From Candidatus Poribacteria bacterium (lineage in GTDB: Bacteria > Poribacteria > WGA-4E > GCA-2687025): a stretch of DNA of 40,921 nt. Made by a program: the position numbers and the translations under genes. The stretch spans positions 1 through 40,921 of the forward strand of contig VGLH01000016.1 in NCBI GenBank assembly GCA_016866785.1, read 5' to 3'. Shown here in pieces: positions 33,518 through 40,921 of the stretch (positions are counted from its first letter, which is position 1; every line of letters begins with the position of its first letter). A model generated the notes under the pieces. The model had not been told where the DNA came from. It searched no databases and saw only the letters and a program-made list of their open reading frames with translations.

Positions 33518-34534
33518 TCAGTTGCGCTCCCAGTGGTAGAGGAACATCTCCGCCGCGTGCCACGAATGGGGCTCGCACCGACGCCGATCCACGTACTCCG
33601 GCGCCACGATCCCCATCTTCGAGTAGTTCGCCTGACTTGCATGCGCCTCCCATGTCAGCGGGTAGCCTGAGTCCTCGACCACCACCGGGATGTGATGGAA
33701 ATGCGCCTCCGCCCAGGCGAGGTAGGGGTAGTTCCGCCGCGTCGCCGGTCCGAACCCCGGCGACTCGACGTGAGCGTCGCGGTAGTCCATCCAGAAGATC
33801 GCCGAGTACGAATCCTCGACGGCGGGTATCTCGAACGGATCGTCCAGGCGCATGCGCCGCAAGCCGTACTTCAGCCACTTCGTCTGGTAGACGGGATGCT
33901 CGCCGAAGTCGGTCAGCCCGGTGATGTGGTTCCCCCGCCGGAAGTCGGGAACCATTCGCAGGATCGTCGCGACGAGGGGATGGAACTGGTCGCTGACGCA
34001 CGAGATCATCGTCAGGAGCTGACCCAGGTTGTCGGGCTCCGGGGTGCCCGCGTTGTTGCGGTCGAACGGGTCGCGGAGCATGGCGATCCAGTCGGCGACC
34101 AAGCCAATATCGCCCGTTCGCTCCAAGCAGAGGACAACCATGGCGGCGTCGCGATACCAAGGCCTCGGATAGACGAACAGGTTGGGAACCGGCTTGCCGT
34201 CCACGATGTTGATGAGGAGCTCATGGTAGAGCCGCCGCATCAGCGCGGGGTTCCGCCGATCCTCGAAGCGATGCAGTCGCATCGGGATCGTGTCGAGGCA
34301 CTCGCGGTCTGTGCCATCATCGAGCCACACGCCGTCGCCGTCCTCGGACAGGACGACGCGCAAGCCGTCAGCGATCTCCAGCGAAACGCGGTACTCCGCC
34401 GGGTCGATGTGTTCTTCGACGACCTCCCACGAGCGGAGCATCGCGCCGGTGAGAGCGTCCAGGAGCTCGCCGCCGCGATAGAGCAACTTCGTGCGGCGTC
34501 CCATCCCCAGCAGATAGAACGGGCGCAGCGGCAT
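33518..34534 (-). CDS. Hypothetical protein, possible alpha/alpha-toroid sugar hydrolase
   Basis: This 338-residue protein has an N-terminal beta-rich part (LLYRGGELLDAL... EIADGLRVVLSEDG) and a long helical part with NLFVYPRPWYRDAAMVVLCL, TGDIGLVADWIAMLRDPFDRN and GLTDFGEHPVYQTKWLKYGL, then WMDYRDAHVESPGFGP and AHASQANYSKM. The pattern of YRD and WLKYGL-type repeats hints at a six-hairpin glycosidase fold, but I do not recognise a named family. It is the second gene of the minus-strand operon, after the Gfo/Idh/MocA gene, and ends two bases before the start of the UroD-like gene. Function unknown, context suggests carbohydrate degradation. Confidence 0.7.
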   Translation of the reverse strand: MPLRPFYLLGMGRRTKLLYRGGELLDALTGAMLRSWEVVEEHIDPAEYRVSLEIADGLRVVLSEDGDGVWLDDGTDRECLDTIPMRLHRFEDRRNPALMRRLYHELLINIVDGKPVPNLFVYPRPWYRDAAMVVLCLERTGDIGLVADWIAMLRDPFDRNNAGTPEPDNLGQLLTMISCVSDQFHPLVATILRMVPDFRRGNHITGLTDFGEHPVYQTKWLKYGLRRMRLDDPFEIPAVEDSYSAIFWMDYRDAHVESPGFGPATRRNYPYLAWAEAHFHHIPVVVEDSGYPLTWEAHASQANYSKMGIVAPEYVDRRRCEPHSWHAAEMFLYHWERN

Positions 34535-34550
34535 GCGTTTCGGCTCCCTG

Positions 34551-35534
34551 CTAGCCCTTGAAGGACGTCTCCAAGATCGTGCGCTTCTGCGCTGCTTCGT
34601 AGGCGAGAACCGAGGCTTCGAGCGTCTTGACTGCAGCCGCGTACGGCGCGCGGATCTTCGATGTGTTCTTTGACTTCACGGCGTCGATGAAGACGCGATC
34701 CTCGGCTTCGACCATGTTCACCTCGGTCTTGAACTCCTCGGTCGCGTCGGGCGTGCGCACCTTCAGCTTCCCGTAGTCGAACTCGAGGATGAAGTCCTTA
34801 GCGAACAGGTCGATGCCCGGCGTCTTGAACCCCTGTGACAGCATGCACGCCGATGTGATGGTCCCGACACAGCCATTCTCGTAGTAGAGGAACACGATGC
34901 TGGCGTTGTCTACGTCCGCCGTCTCGTCGACGGGCGTCCGGGTCACGAATCCGCCGCCGACGGCCGCGACGTCGCCCACGACGTAGAGCGCCAGGTCGAG
35001 GATGTGCGTCGTCTGCTCAATGAGCTGCCCGCCGGACTTGTTCCGCTGACGCCACCAGTGCCCGGGTCCGCCCGGCATCCCGCCCATATAGTGACCGTTG
35101 GCGACTTCCAGCTTCCTGTCCTTCACTCGGTCGAGCATGGTATCGACCGTGTTCAGGTAGCGGACGCAGTACCCGACGGCGTTGACGACGCCCGCCTTCC
35201 TGATCGCCTCATACTTCCGCAGCGCGTCCTCCATCCGCAGGCAGACGGGCTTCTCGGAGAAGACCGCGCAGCCCTTCGCGGCGACGTGCTCTTCGATGTC
35301 GGCGTGCGCGAACGGCGGCACGCAGACGTACACGACGTCCAGGTCCTCCGAGTCCAGCATCCGTCGGTAGTCAGCATAGGTCTTGGATACCGAGTTCTCC
35401 TGAGCGCGCCGAGCGAGGATGTCCGGGTTGATGTCGCACAGGGCGACCAGCTCGACGTCTTCGAACTTCCGCAGCGTGCCCAGATGCGCGCCCGCCATGC
35501 CGCCCACGCCCACGAATCCGACTCGAACGCTCAT
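34551..35534 (-). CDS. Gfo/Idh/MocA family oxidoreductase
   Basis: The ATG at 35534 follows GAAGGAGAC; 327 residues. The NAD(P)-binding Rossmann half starts MSVRVGFVGVGGMAGAHLGT and continues LVALCDINPD and VYVCVPPFAHADIEEHVAAKG, with the conserved SEKPVCLRMEDALR (E-K-P). The C-terminal alpha/beta half has GHYMGGMPGGPGHWWR and GGQLIEQTTHILDLALYVVG (catalytic His in H-x3-D). These enzymes oxidise sugar-like or inositol-like hydroxyls. It is first in the five-gene operon and likely handles the sugar moiety. Confidence 0.9.
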   Translation of the reverse strand: MSVRVGFVGVGGMAGAHLGTLRKFEDVELVALCDINPDILARRAQENSVSKTYADYRRMLDSEDLDVVYVCVPPFAHADIEEHVAAKGCAVFSEKPVCLRMEDALRKYEAIRKAGVVNAVGYCVRYLNTVDTMLDRVKDRKLEVANGHYMGGMPGGPGHWWRQRNKSGGQLIEQTTHILDLALYVVGDVAAVGGGFVTRTPVDETADVDNASIVFLYYENGCVGTITSACMLSQGFKTPGIDLFAKDFILEFDYGKLKVRTPDATEEFKTEVNMVEAEDRVFIDAVKSKNTSKIRAPYAAAVKTLEASVLAYEAAQKRTILETSFKG

Positions 35535-35624
35535 CGCCGTCTCCTTCGGGTGCTCGCTGCCCTTCCGCCGTCGGAACGCGCCCACTATACGGAGCGCGCC
35601 GCGAGGTGTCAACCGAACGCGCGG

Positions 35625-36983
35625 CTATGCGGCGCTCGTGGGCGGCGTGAAGGTTCTGCCGCGCTCGAACGTGCCGAACGCTCGATGGCGCAGTCGATAC
35701 CCCAGGTTCAGGGGCGCGATCGCCCGCAGGACCACCGATGGCGGCAGGTAGCCGAACGCCCGCACCAGGCGGCGAGCCACCCGCCGACGGGAATAGAACT
35801 GGCTCGAAACCCAATCCATGCCCGTCTTGAGCGTCTCCGGACTCATATGAACCGGGTCGAACACGACGTGTCCGAAATCATAATGACCCCAATCCTTGTC
35901 AACGATCCGACCGGCGCGATCCATCTCGTCGAACAACGGCGTTCCAGGGAAGGGCGTCAAGATGGTCGCCTGAAGCGCGTCGACGCGCGCCGTGTCGAGG
36001 AACTCCAGCGTCTGGCGGAACACGTCTGGCGTGTCCCAGTCCATTCCGAACACGACGCCCGTGTAGACGCCGATGCCCGCCTGATGGATCTGCTCGATGG
36101 CGCGGACGTAGTCCTTCGCCCGATTCACGTGCTTGTTCCAGGCGGTCAGGTTGTCCTGCGACAGCGACTCGATTCCGATGAAGATGCCGCAGCATCCGCT
36201 CGCGGACGCCAGCCGCAGTAGTTCCGCGTCGGACGCCAGTCGGATGCTGCACTGGCTGAGCCACCGCTTCTTCAGCGGGATCATCGCCGCGAAGAGCTCC
36301 TTCGCGTAGTCCGGCTCACCGATGATGTTGTCGTCCATGAAGAGGACGTTCCCGCCCAACCCCCGCAGTTCGTCGACCACCTCGTCGACGGGACGCTTGC
36401 GGAACGTGTACCGGCTGAACGCCGCGACGGAGCAGAAGGTGCATCGGTACGGGCAGCCGCGCGTCGCCTGCATCACGTCCGGAGTGATGTAGCTCGATCG
36501 GCGGATCAGGTTCCGGTCGGGAACGGGCAAGCCGGAAAGGTCGGCGGGACCTCCGTCGTAGAACGGCTGGAGCCGTCCCGCCGCGAAGTCCTCCATCATC
36601 TTGGGGACGTTGCTCTCAGCCTCGCCGATGCACACCGAGTCTGCGTGCTGGATCGCCTCTTCGGGCAGGAACGAGGGATGGAACCCGCCGAAGATGACCG
36701 GGATGCCCTTCGCTCGGAACCGATCCCCGATCTCGTAGGCGCGCGGCGCGTTGAACGTCATGAACGATACGCCGACGAGGTCCGCCTCGATGTCGTAGTC
36801 GATGGGCTCGACGTCCTCGTCGATGATGCGCGTCTGGACGTACGGCGGCATCGACGCAGCGACGTAGAGGCTCGGCAGCATCGAGAAGCGGAAGGCTCGC
36901 GCCCCGCGATGCTTGCCGGCTTTGGTCGTGCGCCAGTAGGGAGAGGTTGGACAGATGAGCACAAACCGAACCTCGCGTGCCAT
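35625..36983 (-). CDS. B12-binding radical SAM protein
   Basis: The ATG at 36983 follows GAGGGAGC; the frame is open further upstream. 452 residues. The N-terminal B12-binding domain (about 1-150) has VRFVLICPTSPYW and DLVGVSFMTFNAPRAYEIG and PVIFGGFHPSFLPEEA. The radical SAM domain (about 180-400) has ATRGCPYRCTFCSVAAFSRY (C-x3-C-x2-C) and a GIFIGIESLSQDN strand, ending in the helical GYRLRHRAFGTFERG. Relatives are methylases or ring-forming enzymes for lipids and antibiotics (BchE/hopanoid type). The gap to the next minus-strand gene is 90 bases, so it may have its own promoter. Confidence 0.9.
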   Translation of the reverse strand: MAREVRFVLICPTSPYWRTTKAGKHRGARAFRFSMLPSLYVAASMPPYVQTRIIDEDVEPIDYDIEADLVGVSFMTFNAPRAYEIGDRFRAKGIPVIFGGFHPSFLPEEAIQHADSVCIGEAESNVPKMMEDFAAGRLQPFYDGGPADLSGLPVPDRNLIRRSSYITPDVMQATRGCPYRCTFCSVAAFSRYTFRKRPVDEVVDELRGLGGNVLFMDDNIIGEPDYAKELFAAMIPLKKRWLSQCSIRLASDAELLRLASASGCCGIFIGIESLSQDNLTAWNKHVNRAKDYVRAIEQIHQAGIGVYTGVVFGMDWDTPDVFRQTLEFLDTARVDALQATILTPFPGTPLFDEMDRAGRIVDKDWGHYDFGHVVFDPVHMSPETLKTGMDWVSSQFYSRRRVARRLVRAFGYLPPSVVLRAIAPLNLGYRLRHRAFGTFERGRTFTPPTSAA

Positions 36984-37446
36984 GGTGGGCTCCCTCGGAA
37001 CGGCGTTCAACGGACACGAAGGGCTTCGACGCAGGTGCTCAGTACCGTAGCGCGAATCGGCACGTGTCGTAAGATATCCGCGATGCCGGCAGGCGCGCCG
37101 AGCGCGTCAGCAAGCTCCAATGCGCCATGGTTGGTGCATGCGTGTCCCGTCGGCTCCGCCTCGTGGGCAGACGAGCAGAACGAGATTGGCCTGCTGTCAA
37201 CTGCGCCGGCACCCGCAACGTAGAATGCTACGGCTGACAGCGGCGGCGCCCCCGAGCCATGGACGTGCGAGCACCCGAAGCGTCCAGCATCGACCGTGTT
37301 CTCCCGGTTGACGATGTGTCAGAGCGGTGCTCCGGACTCCCCCACGAGGCATGGCACTTCCCGCGGCCGGGAGCACGGAGCTAGGGCGCGGACCCAAATA
37401 GCAGCACTGACGGCAATGCTCACGCAGTATCTAAGGAGAGCGAGAC
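36984..37446. other. Divergent intergenic region
   Basis: 463 bases between the radical SAM gene (minus) and the WD40-like gene (plus). I see no coding sequence. A hairpin GTAG-AATG-CTAC (37223-37234) and CTGTCA/TGACAG repeats (about 37193-37241) could belong to a regulatory site; AAGGAG near 37433 is the ribosome binding site of the next gene. Confidence 0.4.
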
Positions 37447-38373
37447 GTGGGCCATACCGCAAAACGCCTTGTGGTCTTGGGTTTGCTGGCGATGGCTGGC
37501 CTTGCCGCCGGCCAGCAGATCGCGTTCTCCTCCGACCGCGGCGGCAACGCGGACATCTTTGTCATGGCATCGGATGGAGCAGACCAGAAGCCTCTAACAA
37601 ACCACGTTGCGGGTGACTGGCGCCCGTCTTGGTCGCCGGACGGACGGAGGATCGCCTTCGACTCTATGCGCGACGGGAACTACGAGATCTATCTCATGGA
37701 CGCGGACGGCACCAACCTGAAGCGCCTGACGACCGACCCCGCCCGGGACTATGCACCATCCTGGTCGCCGAACGGCGGCAAGATTGCCTTCACGTCCGAC
37801 CGTGACGGGAACGAGGAAGTCTACGTCATGAACGCGGACGGCACAGCCCAAACCAATCTGACGAACAACCCGGCGCCGGATTTCGGTCCGGCTTGGTCGC
37901 CTGATGCACGGCACATCGCTTTCACTTCGCGACGCCATGGGAATCTGGACATCTATACCATGAACGCGGAGGGAGCGCGTCTGACACGCCTGACGGACGA
38001 ACCCGCATGGGACTATTCGCCATCCTGGTCACCAGATGGACGGCAAATCGCGTTTACCTCGGAACGCGACACGAACGGCGAGATCTATGTCATGGACTCG
38101 GACGGAGCAGGACAGACGCGTCTGACGAACGATCCGGCCTGGGATAGAACCCCGTCTTGGTCACCGAATGGGCGACAGATCGCCTTCTCCTCCGCCCGCG
38201 ACGGGAACTGGAACTACGAGATCTACGTCATGGACGCGGACGGGGCGGGACAGGTACGTCTGACCCACAACCCCGCCAACGATTCATCGCCTGACTGGGG
38301 CCCGCCGGGCCTTGCTGTACCTCGCCGCGAAACGGCAACGTCGTTGTGGGCTCGCATCAAGACCTCCACCTGA
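37447..38373 (+). CDS. Exported TolB/WD40-like (PD40) repeat protein
   Basis: From a GTG start with AAGGAG upstream, 308 residues begin with a signal peptide (KRLVVLGLLAMAGLAAGQQ; no lipobox). The rest is at least six nearly identical PD40 units of about 42 residues: IAFSSDRGGNADIFVMASDG, WRPSWSPDGRRIAF, then DSMRDGNYEIYLMDADG and so on, with WSPDGRQIAFTSERD. The number of repeats gives a single six-bladed propeller. It resembles the TolB propeller without its N-terminal domain; it is probably a periplasmic binding scaffold. The high similarity between the units suggests recent expansion. The C-terminus (PRRETATSLWARIKTST) is not propeller sequence. Confidence 0.88.
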   Translation: MGHTAKRLVVLGLLAMAGLAAGQQIAFSSDRGGNADIFVMASDGADQKPLTNHVAGDWRPSWSPDGRRIAFDSMRDGNYEIYLMDADGTNLKRLTTDPARDYAPSWSPNGGKIAFTSDRDGNEEVYVMNADGTAQTNLTNNPAPDFGPAWSPDARHIAFTSRRHGNLDIYTMNAEGARLTRLTDEPAWDYSPSWSPDGRQIAFTSERDTNGEIYVMDSDGAGQTRLTNDPAWDRTPSWSPNGRQIAFSSARDGNWNYEIYVMDADGAGQVRLTHNPANDSSPDWGPPGLAVPRRETATSLWARIKTST

Positions 38374-38513
38374 CTGGCGTGACGACCGATGCGCTCCCAT
38401 CAGCGACAACGCACGCGAGAAGTCTGGTAGACTGTCACGCCCACGCGCGGGCGATCCGAGTCGCTGGATGCCTTCGCGCCGCCCGGCGAGCACGATGGGC
38501 ATTCCGCCTCCCT

Positions 38514-38933
38514 TCAGGCAGGACGGAACTGGCTAGCAAGGAGCTCCGGCAGTCGGCTTTCGAGTTCGTCCCGGACCGCGCGGAAGGCGTCGCGCGACGC
38601 CTGTGGCGATTCCGTCACCCGGGCGGGATCGGACAGCGGCATGTGAACGTGTCGGATACCGGGTGGCAACGGGGGACACACTTCCTCGGCGCACAGCGTC
38701 ACGACGAGGCAAACTCGATCCAGTGGAACCGCATCGAGCCCTTTCGCATGCTGCCACGAGGCGTCCAGCCCGATCTCAGCGAGGACTTCGATGGCGACCG
38801 GGTTGATGCGAGACGGATCGCTCCCAGCGCTGTAGACGGTTGTTCCGGGCGGTAGCAGGCTGCGGGCGATCGCCTCCGCCATCTGGCTGCGGGCCGAGTT
38901 CGCGACGCAGAGGAACAGCACGCCGCGCCTCAT
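38514..38933 (-). CDS. Low-molecular-weight phosphatase, ArsC-like
   Basis: The ATG at 38933 overlaps the coaE stop by four bases; 139 residues. It starts MRRGVLFLCVANSARSQMAEAIA with the C-x5-R-S phosphate loop, then VYSAGSDPSRINPVAIEVLAEIG and VVTLCAEEVCPPLPPG. The two cysteines (C-x4-C) take the place of the redox pair of thioredoxin-coupled arsenate reductases, where the spacing is usually C-x6-C. It is an arsenate reductase or a protein-tyrosine phosphatase of the same fold; the extra cysteines favour the former. There is no arsenite pump nearby. Confidence 0.85.
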   Translation of the reverse strand: MRRGVLFLCVANSARSQMAEAIARSLLPPGTTVYSAGSDPSRINPVAIEVLAEIGLDASWQHAKGLDAVPLDRVCLVVTLCAEEVCPPLPPGIRHVHMPLSDPARVTESPQASRDAFRAVRDELESRLPELLASQFRPA

Positions 38934-39559
38934 CGAGTCATCTCCCACCACAGCGCGCGGGCTCGCGCGTTGAGCTCGTCCAGCGTGCCGTCGTTCTCGA
39001 TGACGTAGGTGGCTCGTTGGCGCTTCTCGTCGAGCGGCATCTGGAGCGCGATGCGGCGCTCCGCCTCGTCGCGCGTCAGCGGTTTCCCTTCGCGTCGGGC
39101 CCTCGCCATCGCCCGTTCGATTTGCGCATCGTGAGGAGCCGCGACGACGACCGCCGCGTCCATGTGGCGATCGAGCCCCGACTCGAACAGCAACGGCGAA
39201 TCGACAACCACGACGCCGTCGGGATGCTCCGACAGGTACGCGTCTGCCAAGGCGGTATGCCGCGCAATCGTCCGGGGATGGAGGATCGCCATCAGTCGCT
39301 GTCGGGCTGGTTCGTCGTGAAAGACGACGCGCCCCAGGGCAGCGCGGTCGATGGCTCCTGCGGCGTCGAACACGCCCTGACCGAACGCTTCGCGCACCTC
39401 GCGCTGGACGCTGGCGTCCATGGCGAGCAGCTCGTGGACGGTGGCATCTGACGACAACACGTGCGCTCCGAGCTCCCGCCACACGGCTGCGACGGTGCTC
39501 TTGCCGCACGCCATGCCGCCCGTCAACCCGATGCGTCGAATGGGGGCTGCGTTTGGCAT
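38930..39559 (-). CDS. coaE: Dephospho-CoA kinase
   Basis: This 209-residue protein catalyses the last step of CoA synthesis. It has the P-loop IGLTGGMACGKSTVAAVWRE at the start, VLSSDATVHELL (the usual D-A-D-x2-H-x-L region), LGRVVFHDEPARQRLMAILHP, GVVVVDSPLLFESGLDRHMD and the lid MARARREGKPLTRDEAERR. Fully conserved and of normal length. It overlaps the ArsC-like gene by four bases and is preceded by an intergenic hairpin. Confidence 0.95.
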   Translation of the reverse strand: MPNAAPIRRIGLTGGMACGKSTVAAVWRELGAHVLSSDATVHELLAMDASVQREVREAFGQGVFDAAGAIDRAALGRVVFHDEPARQRLMAILHPRTIARHTALADAYLSEHPDGVVVVDSPLLFESGLDRHMDAAVVVAAPHDAQIERAMARARREGKPLTRDEAERRIALQMPLDEKRQRATYVIENDGTLDELNARARALWWEMTR

Positions 39560-39605
39560 TTCGGAGTGCCGGTTTCCTTAGCCTCTTGCCGAGTAGAGAC
39601 ACGAC

Positions 39606-39636
39606 GACCCTCCCCTTGTCGCCAAGGAGGAGGGTC
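39606..39636. terminator. Long hairpin downstream of the Sm-like gene
   Basis: GACCCTCC-CCTTG pairs with CAAGG-(A)-GGAGGGTC around TCGC: 13 base pairs with one bulged A. It lies 27 bases after the stop of the minus-strand gene ending at 39663 and before coaE. Without a T-run it is a terminator-like hairpin. Confidence 0.5.
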
Positions 39637-39662
39637 CGGGTGGGAGTTCCTTGCACGAGCGC

Positions 39663-40517
39663 TTAGGACTCGCGTCGTTTGTAGCTGTGGACGGGTCTGG
39701 GTCCGGACGGCCGGCGGCCGCGATCCTGCGGACCCCGTCGGTGATCGTCGCGCCGCGTCAGTTCGCTCAGGGGCGGAGCGCCGATCACTTCGTAGCTGTG
39801 CGCCGCGTGGCGGAACACGACGACGGAGCCCTCGTCCGTCCCCAGGCTCATCTTGATCTCGAAGTGGCTGTACCAGTCGATGTTGCCCGTGAAGGACTCG
39901 CCTCCGCGCAGCACGATCTTGAGGGGCAGCTTCTTCTGTCGGGCGACGGCGAGATGGCGCGTGTCGATCTGGAACCGCTCTTTGCGCGGCTTGATCGCCG
40001 TCAGCCCCTGGCTCCTGACTCCCTCGTCGTAGGTGAGGTGCTTCTGAACAACCTCAACGTCAGGGGCTTTGTAGCAGTACTTGATCTGGAGCTTGTTGAT
40101 CCGCGTCTTCTCGCCGTTGGTGTTGACGTCGAGATCGTAGACCAGTCGCTTATGGAGAGTTCCTTCGACCGCCCCGTCGTACGTGACGAAGACCATCGGC
40201 GTCTTCTCGCGAAGCTGCTTCTCCATGTACAGACGACCGAAGCCTTCGCGTTTCTCGCGGCGCTCCTGCGGCGACATCCGTGTGCGGCTGCCGCCTCCGC
40301 GAGGTCCGCGTCGGGGTCCTCCGCGTTGCGCGTCCCCTCGACCGGGGCCACCAGGTCGAGCCCCGGGAGCGCGATGAGCGCCATCGCGAGAGCCCGGCGC
40401 GTGGTCGCCCTCTGGCGGTCTGGGACGACTCGCGCCGCCGCTGGGAACCGGGCGCACTCCCCCGCTGGGAGTCCACACGCGGGTGTGGGGAGTGGAACCT
40501 TTGGGTTTGTCCTTCAT
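39663..40517 (-). CDS. RG-rich protein with two Sm/Hfq-like units
   Basis: The ATG at 40517 is preferred; an in-frame ATG at 40568 would add 17 residues. The 284-residue product has a disordered, Arg-Gly-Pro-rich N-terminus to about residue 80 (PGGPGRGDAQRGGPRRGPRG), as in RNA-binding proteins. Residues about 105-150 (TPMVFVTYDGAVEGTLHKRL, VYDLDVNT, INKLQIKYCYK) and about 195-246 (LPLKIVLRGGESFTGNIDWY, SHFEIKMSL, VVVFRHAAHSYE) both have the Sm1-Sm2 pattern of Hfq, the second clearly (FRHA in place of YKHA). A basic tail follows. I infer an RNA chaperone with a doubled Hfq-like fold, in place of or beside normal Hfq. The gene stands alone under its own promoter. Confidence 0.75.
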   Translation of the reverse strand: MKDKPKGSTPHTRVWTPSGGVRPVPSGGASRPRPPEGDHAPGSRDGAHRAPGARPGGPGRGDAQRGGPRRGPRGGGSRTRMSPQERREKREGFGRLYMEKQLREKTPMVFVTYDGAVEGTLHKRLVYDLDVNTNGEKTRINKLQIKYCYKAPDVEVVQKHLTYDEGVRSQGLTAIKPRKERFQIDTRHLAVARQKKLPLKIVLRGGESFTGNIDWYSHFEIKMSLGTDEGSVVVFRHAAHSYEVIGAPPLSELTRRDDHRRGPQDRGRRPSGPRPVHSYKRRES

Positions 40518-40606
40518 GGTGTCATTGACAGCGCGCGGCTGTTCTCCCCCTCTCTCAGTATGGAGCATCGGCAGCGCGCTAAGCGGGCAGCCGACTCTTG
40601 TCGCTT

Positions 40607-40635
40607 ACTATAAACCAATCTTAGCCGCATGGCAA
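40607..40635 (-). promoter_or_regulatory. Strong sigma-70-like promoter of the Sm-like gene
   Basis: On the minus strand TTGCCA (40635-40630) and TATAGT (40612-40607) are 17 bases apart, each five of six matches. The predicted transcript starts at about 40600 and would include either proposed start codon. Confidence 0.7.
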
Positions 40636-40755
40636 AGGCTCTGGTCAGGCTTCAAGCAGATGCTCGGATGCGCCGCGTTCCCGGTCGGCGTATGATCCAA
40701 GCGAGAACGCCGTCGCGGGCGTGCCCGACCGCACAGCGAAAAGGAGAGCGCGACC

Positions 40756-40921
40756 ATGAACTCCCGCGAGCGCTTCCACGCGACCTTCACCTACGGACAA
40801 CCCGACCGCGTGTTCCTCTTTCCTCAATGGACATTCCACGACACCCGTCAGCGATGGCTCCGCGAGGGGATGCCCTGGGACGACCACTTCAACACCTACT
40901 TCGGCTTCGACCGGCTCGAAA
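40756..40921 (+). CDS. UroD-like methyltransferase, N-terminal part
   Basis: A clear ATG with AAGGAG starts MNSRERFHATFTYGQPDRVFLFPQW, followed by RQRWLREGMPWDDHFNTYFGFDR, the usual N-terminus of the UroD-like methyltransferases in this window (compare 18595). The gene runs off the end, 55 residues being visible. It may belong to another C1 or demethylation gene set outside the window. Confidence 0.87.
   Translation, partial: MNSRERFHATFTYGQPDRVFLFPQWTFHDTRQRWLREGMPWDDHFNTYFGFDRLE

Noticed and set aside
32448-34160. Extended start for the UroD-like gene on the minus strand
   Set aside because: The added 215 codons overlap the preceding recognisable gene and are low-complexity; the ATG at 33515 with its ribosome binding site fits the family.

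Overview
The window is GC-rich bacterial chromosome (by eye well above 60% G+C in most genes) with dense operons, lipoprotein signal peptides and four complete plus one partial uroporphyrinogen-decarboxylase-like (UroD-like) methyltransferase genes. Together with the sulfatase-like, Gfo/Idh/MocA and B12-dependent genes this suits an uncultured Gram-negative lineage such as Candidatus Poribacteria or Latescibacterota. That placement is inference; no rRNA gene is present to settle it.

Layout. Bases 1-1686 hold the end of a short-chain dehydrogenase, then rph and rdgB. A tRNA-Pro(UGG) gene at 1721-1797 is the left edge of a decayed integrative island reaching to about 8280. The last 54 bp of the tRNA gene region (core 1747-1800) recur at 3048-3101 and 8227-8280, so at least two elements sit in tandem. 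Element 1 carries the C-terminal stub of a type ISP restriction-modification enzyme, translationally coupled to an AT-richer HEPN-like protein. Element 2 carries a truncated conjugation-type ATPase (minus strand), radC, a sigma factor, a Rad52-type annealing protein, a frameshifted Cas4/RecB-type nuclease and a DUF433/DUF5615 toxin-antitoxin pair. After the third core come an intact nucleotidyltransferase/HEPN pair and then the ordinary chromosome. Both downstream cores are preceded by arrays of GAA-containing units phased at 10 bp, probably recombinase arm sites. No integrase gene is visible.

From 9587 to 12853 are an orphan beta-rich protein and a large beta-propeller/phosphoesterase lipoprotein. 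From 13093 to 23159 is the most coherent system in the window: a B12-dependent one-carbon cluster with a corrinoid protein, a ferredoxin-type corrinoid reductive activator, a DUF1638 protein, three UroD-like proteins, a three-part fusion (MetF-like, MTHFR_C and pterin-binding methyltransferase) and a zinc homocysteine methyltransferase. Together they contain all substrate modules of cobalamin-dependent methionine synthase as separate parts, with a RACo-type activator in place of the usual reactivation domain. UroD-like enzymes could feed methyl groups in, and the fusion could pass them to or from tetrahydrofolate.

From 23299 to 30094 are two thioredoxin-fold proteins, ispH, then (from a clear promoter at 25454) a glutamine-synthetase-like/MBL/PuuD-like gene set, an RsmC-like methyltransferase and rsgA. 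From 35534 down to 30114 on the minus strand is a five-gene catabolic-looking operon (Gfo/Idh/MocA, a hypothetical protein, UroD-like, sulfatase-like, M14-like), next to a B12-binding radical SAM gene. The right end has a WD40-like/TolB repeat protein, an ArsC-type phosphatase and coaE, an unusual protein with an RG-rich tail and two Sm/Hfq-like units under a good sigma-70 promoter, and the start of another UroD-like gene.
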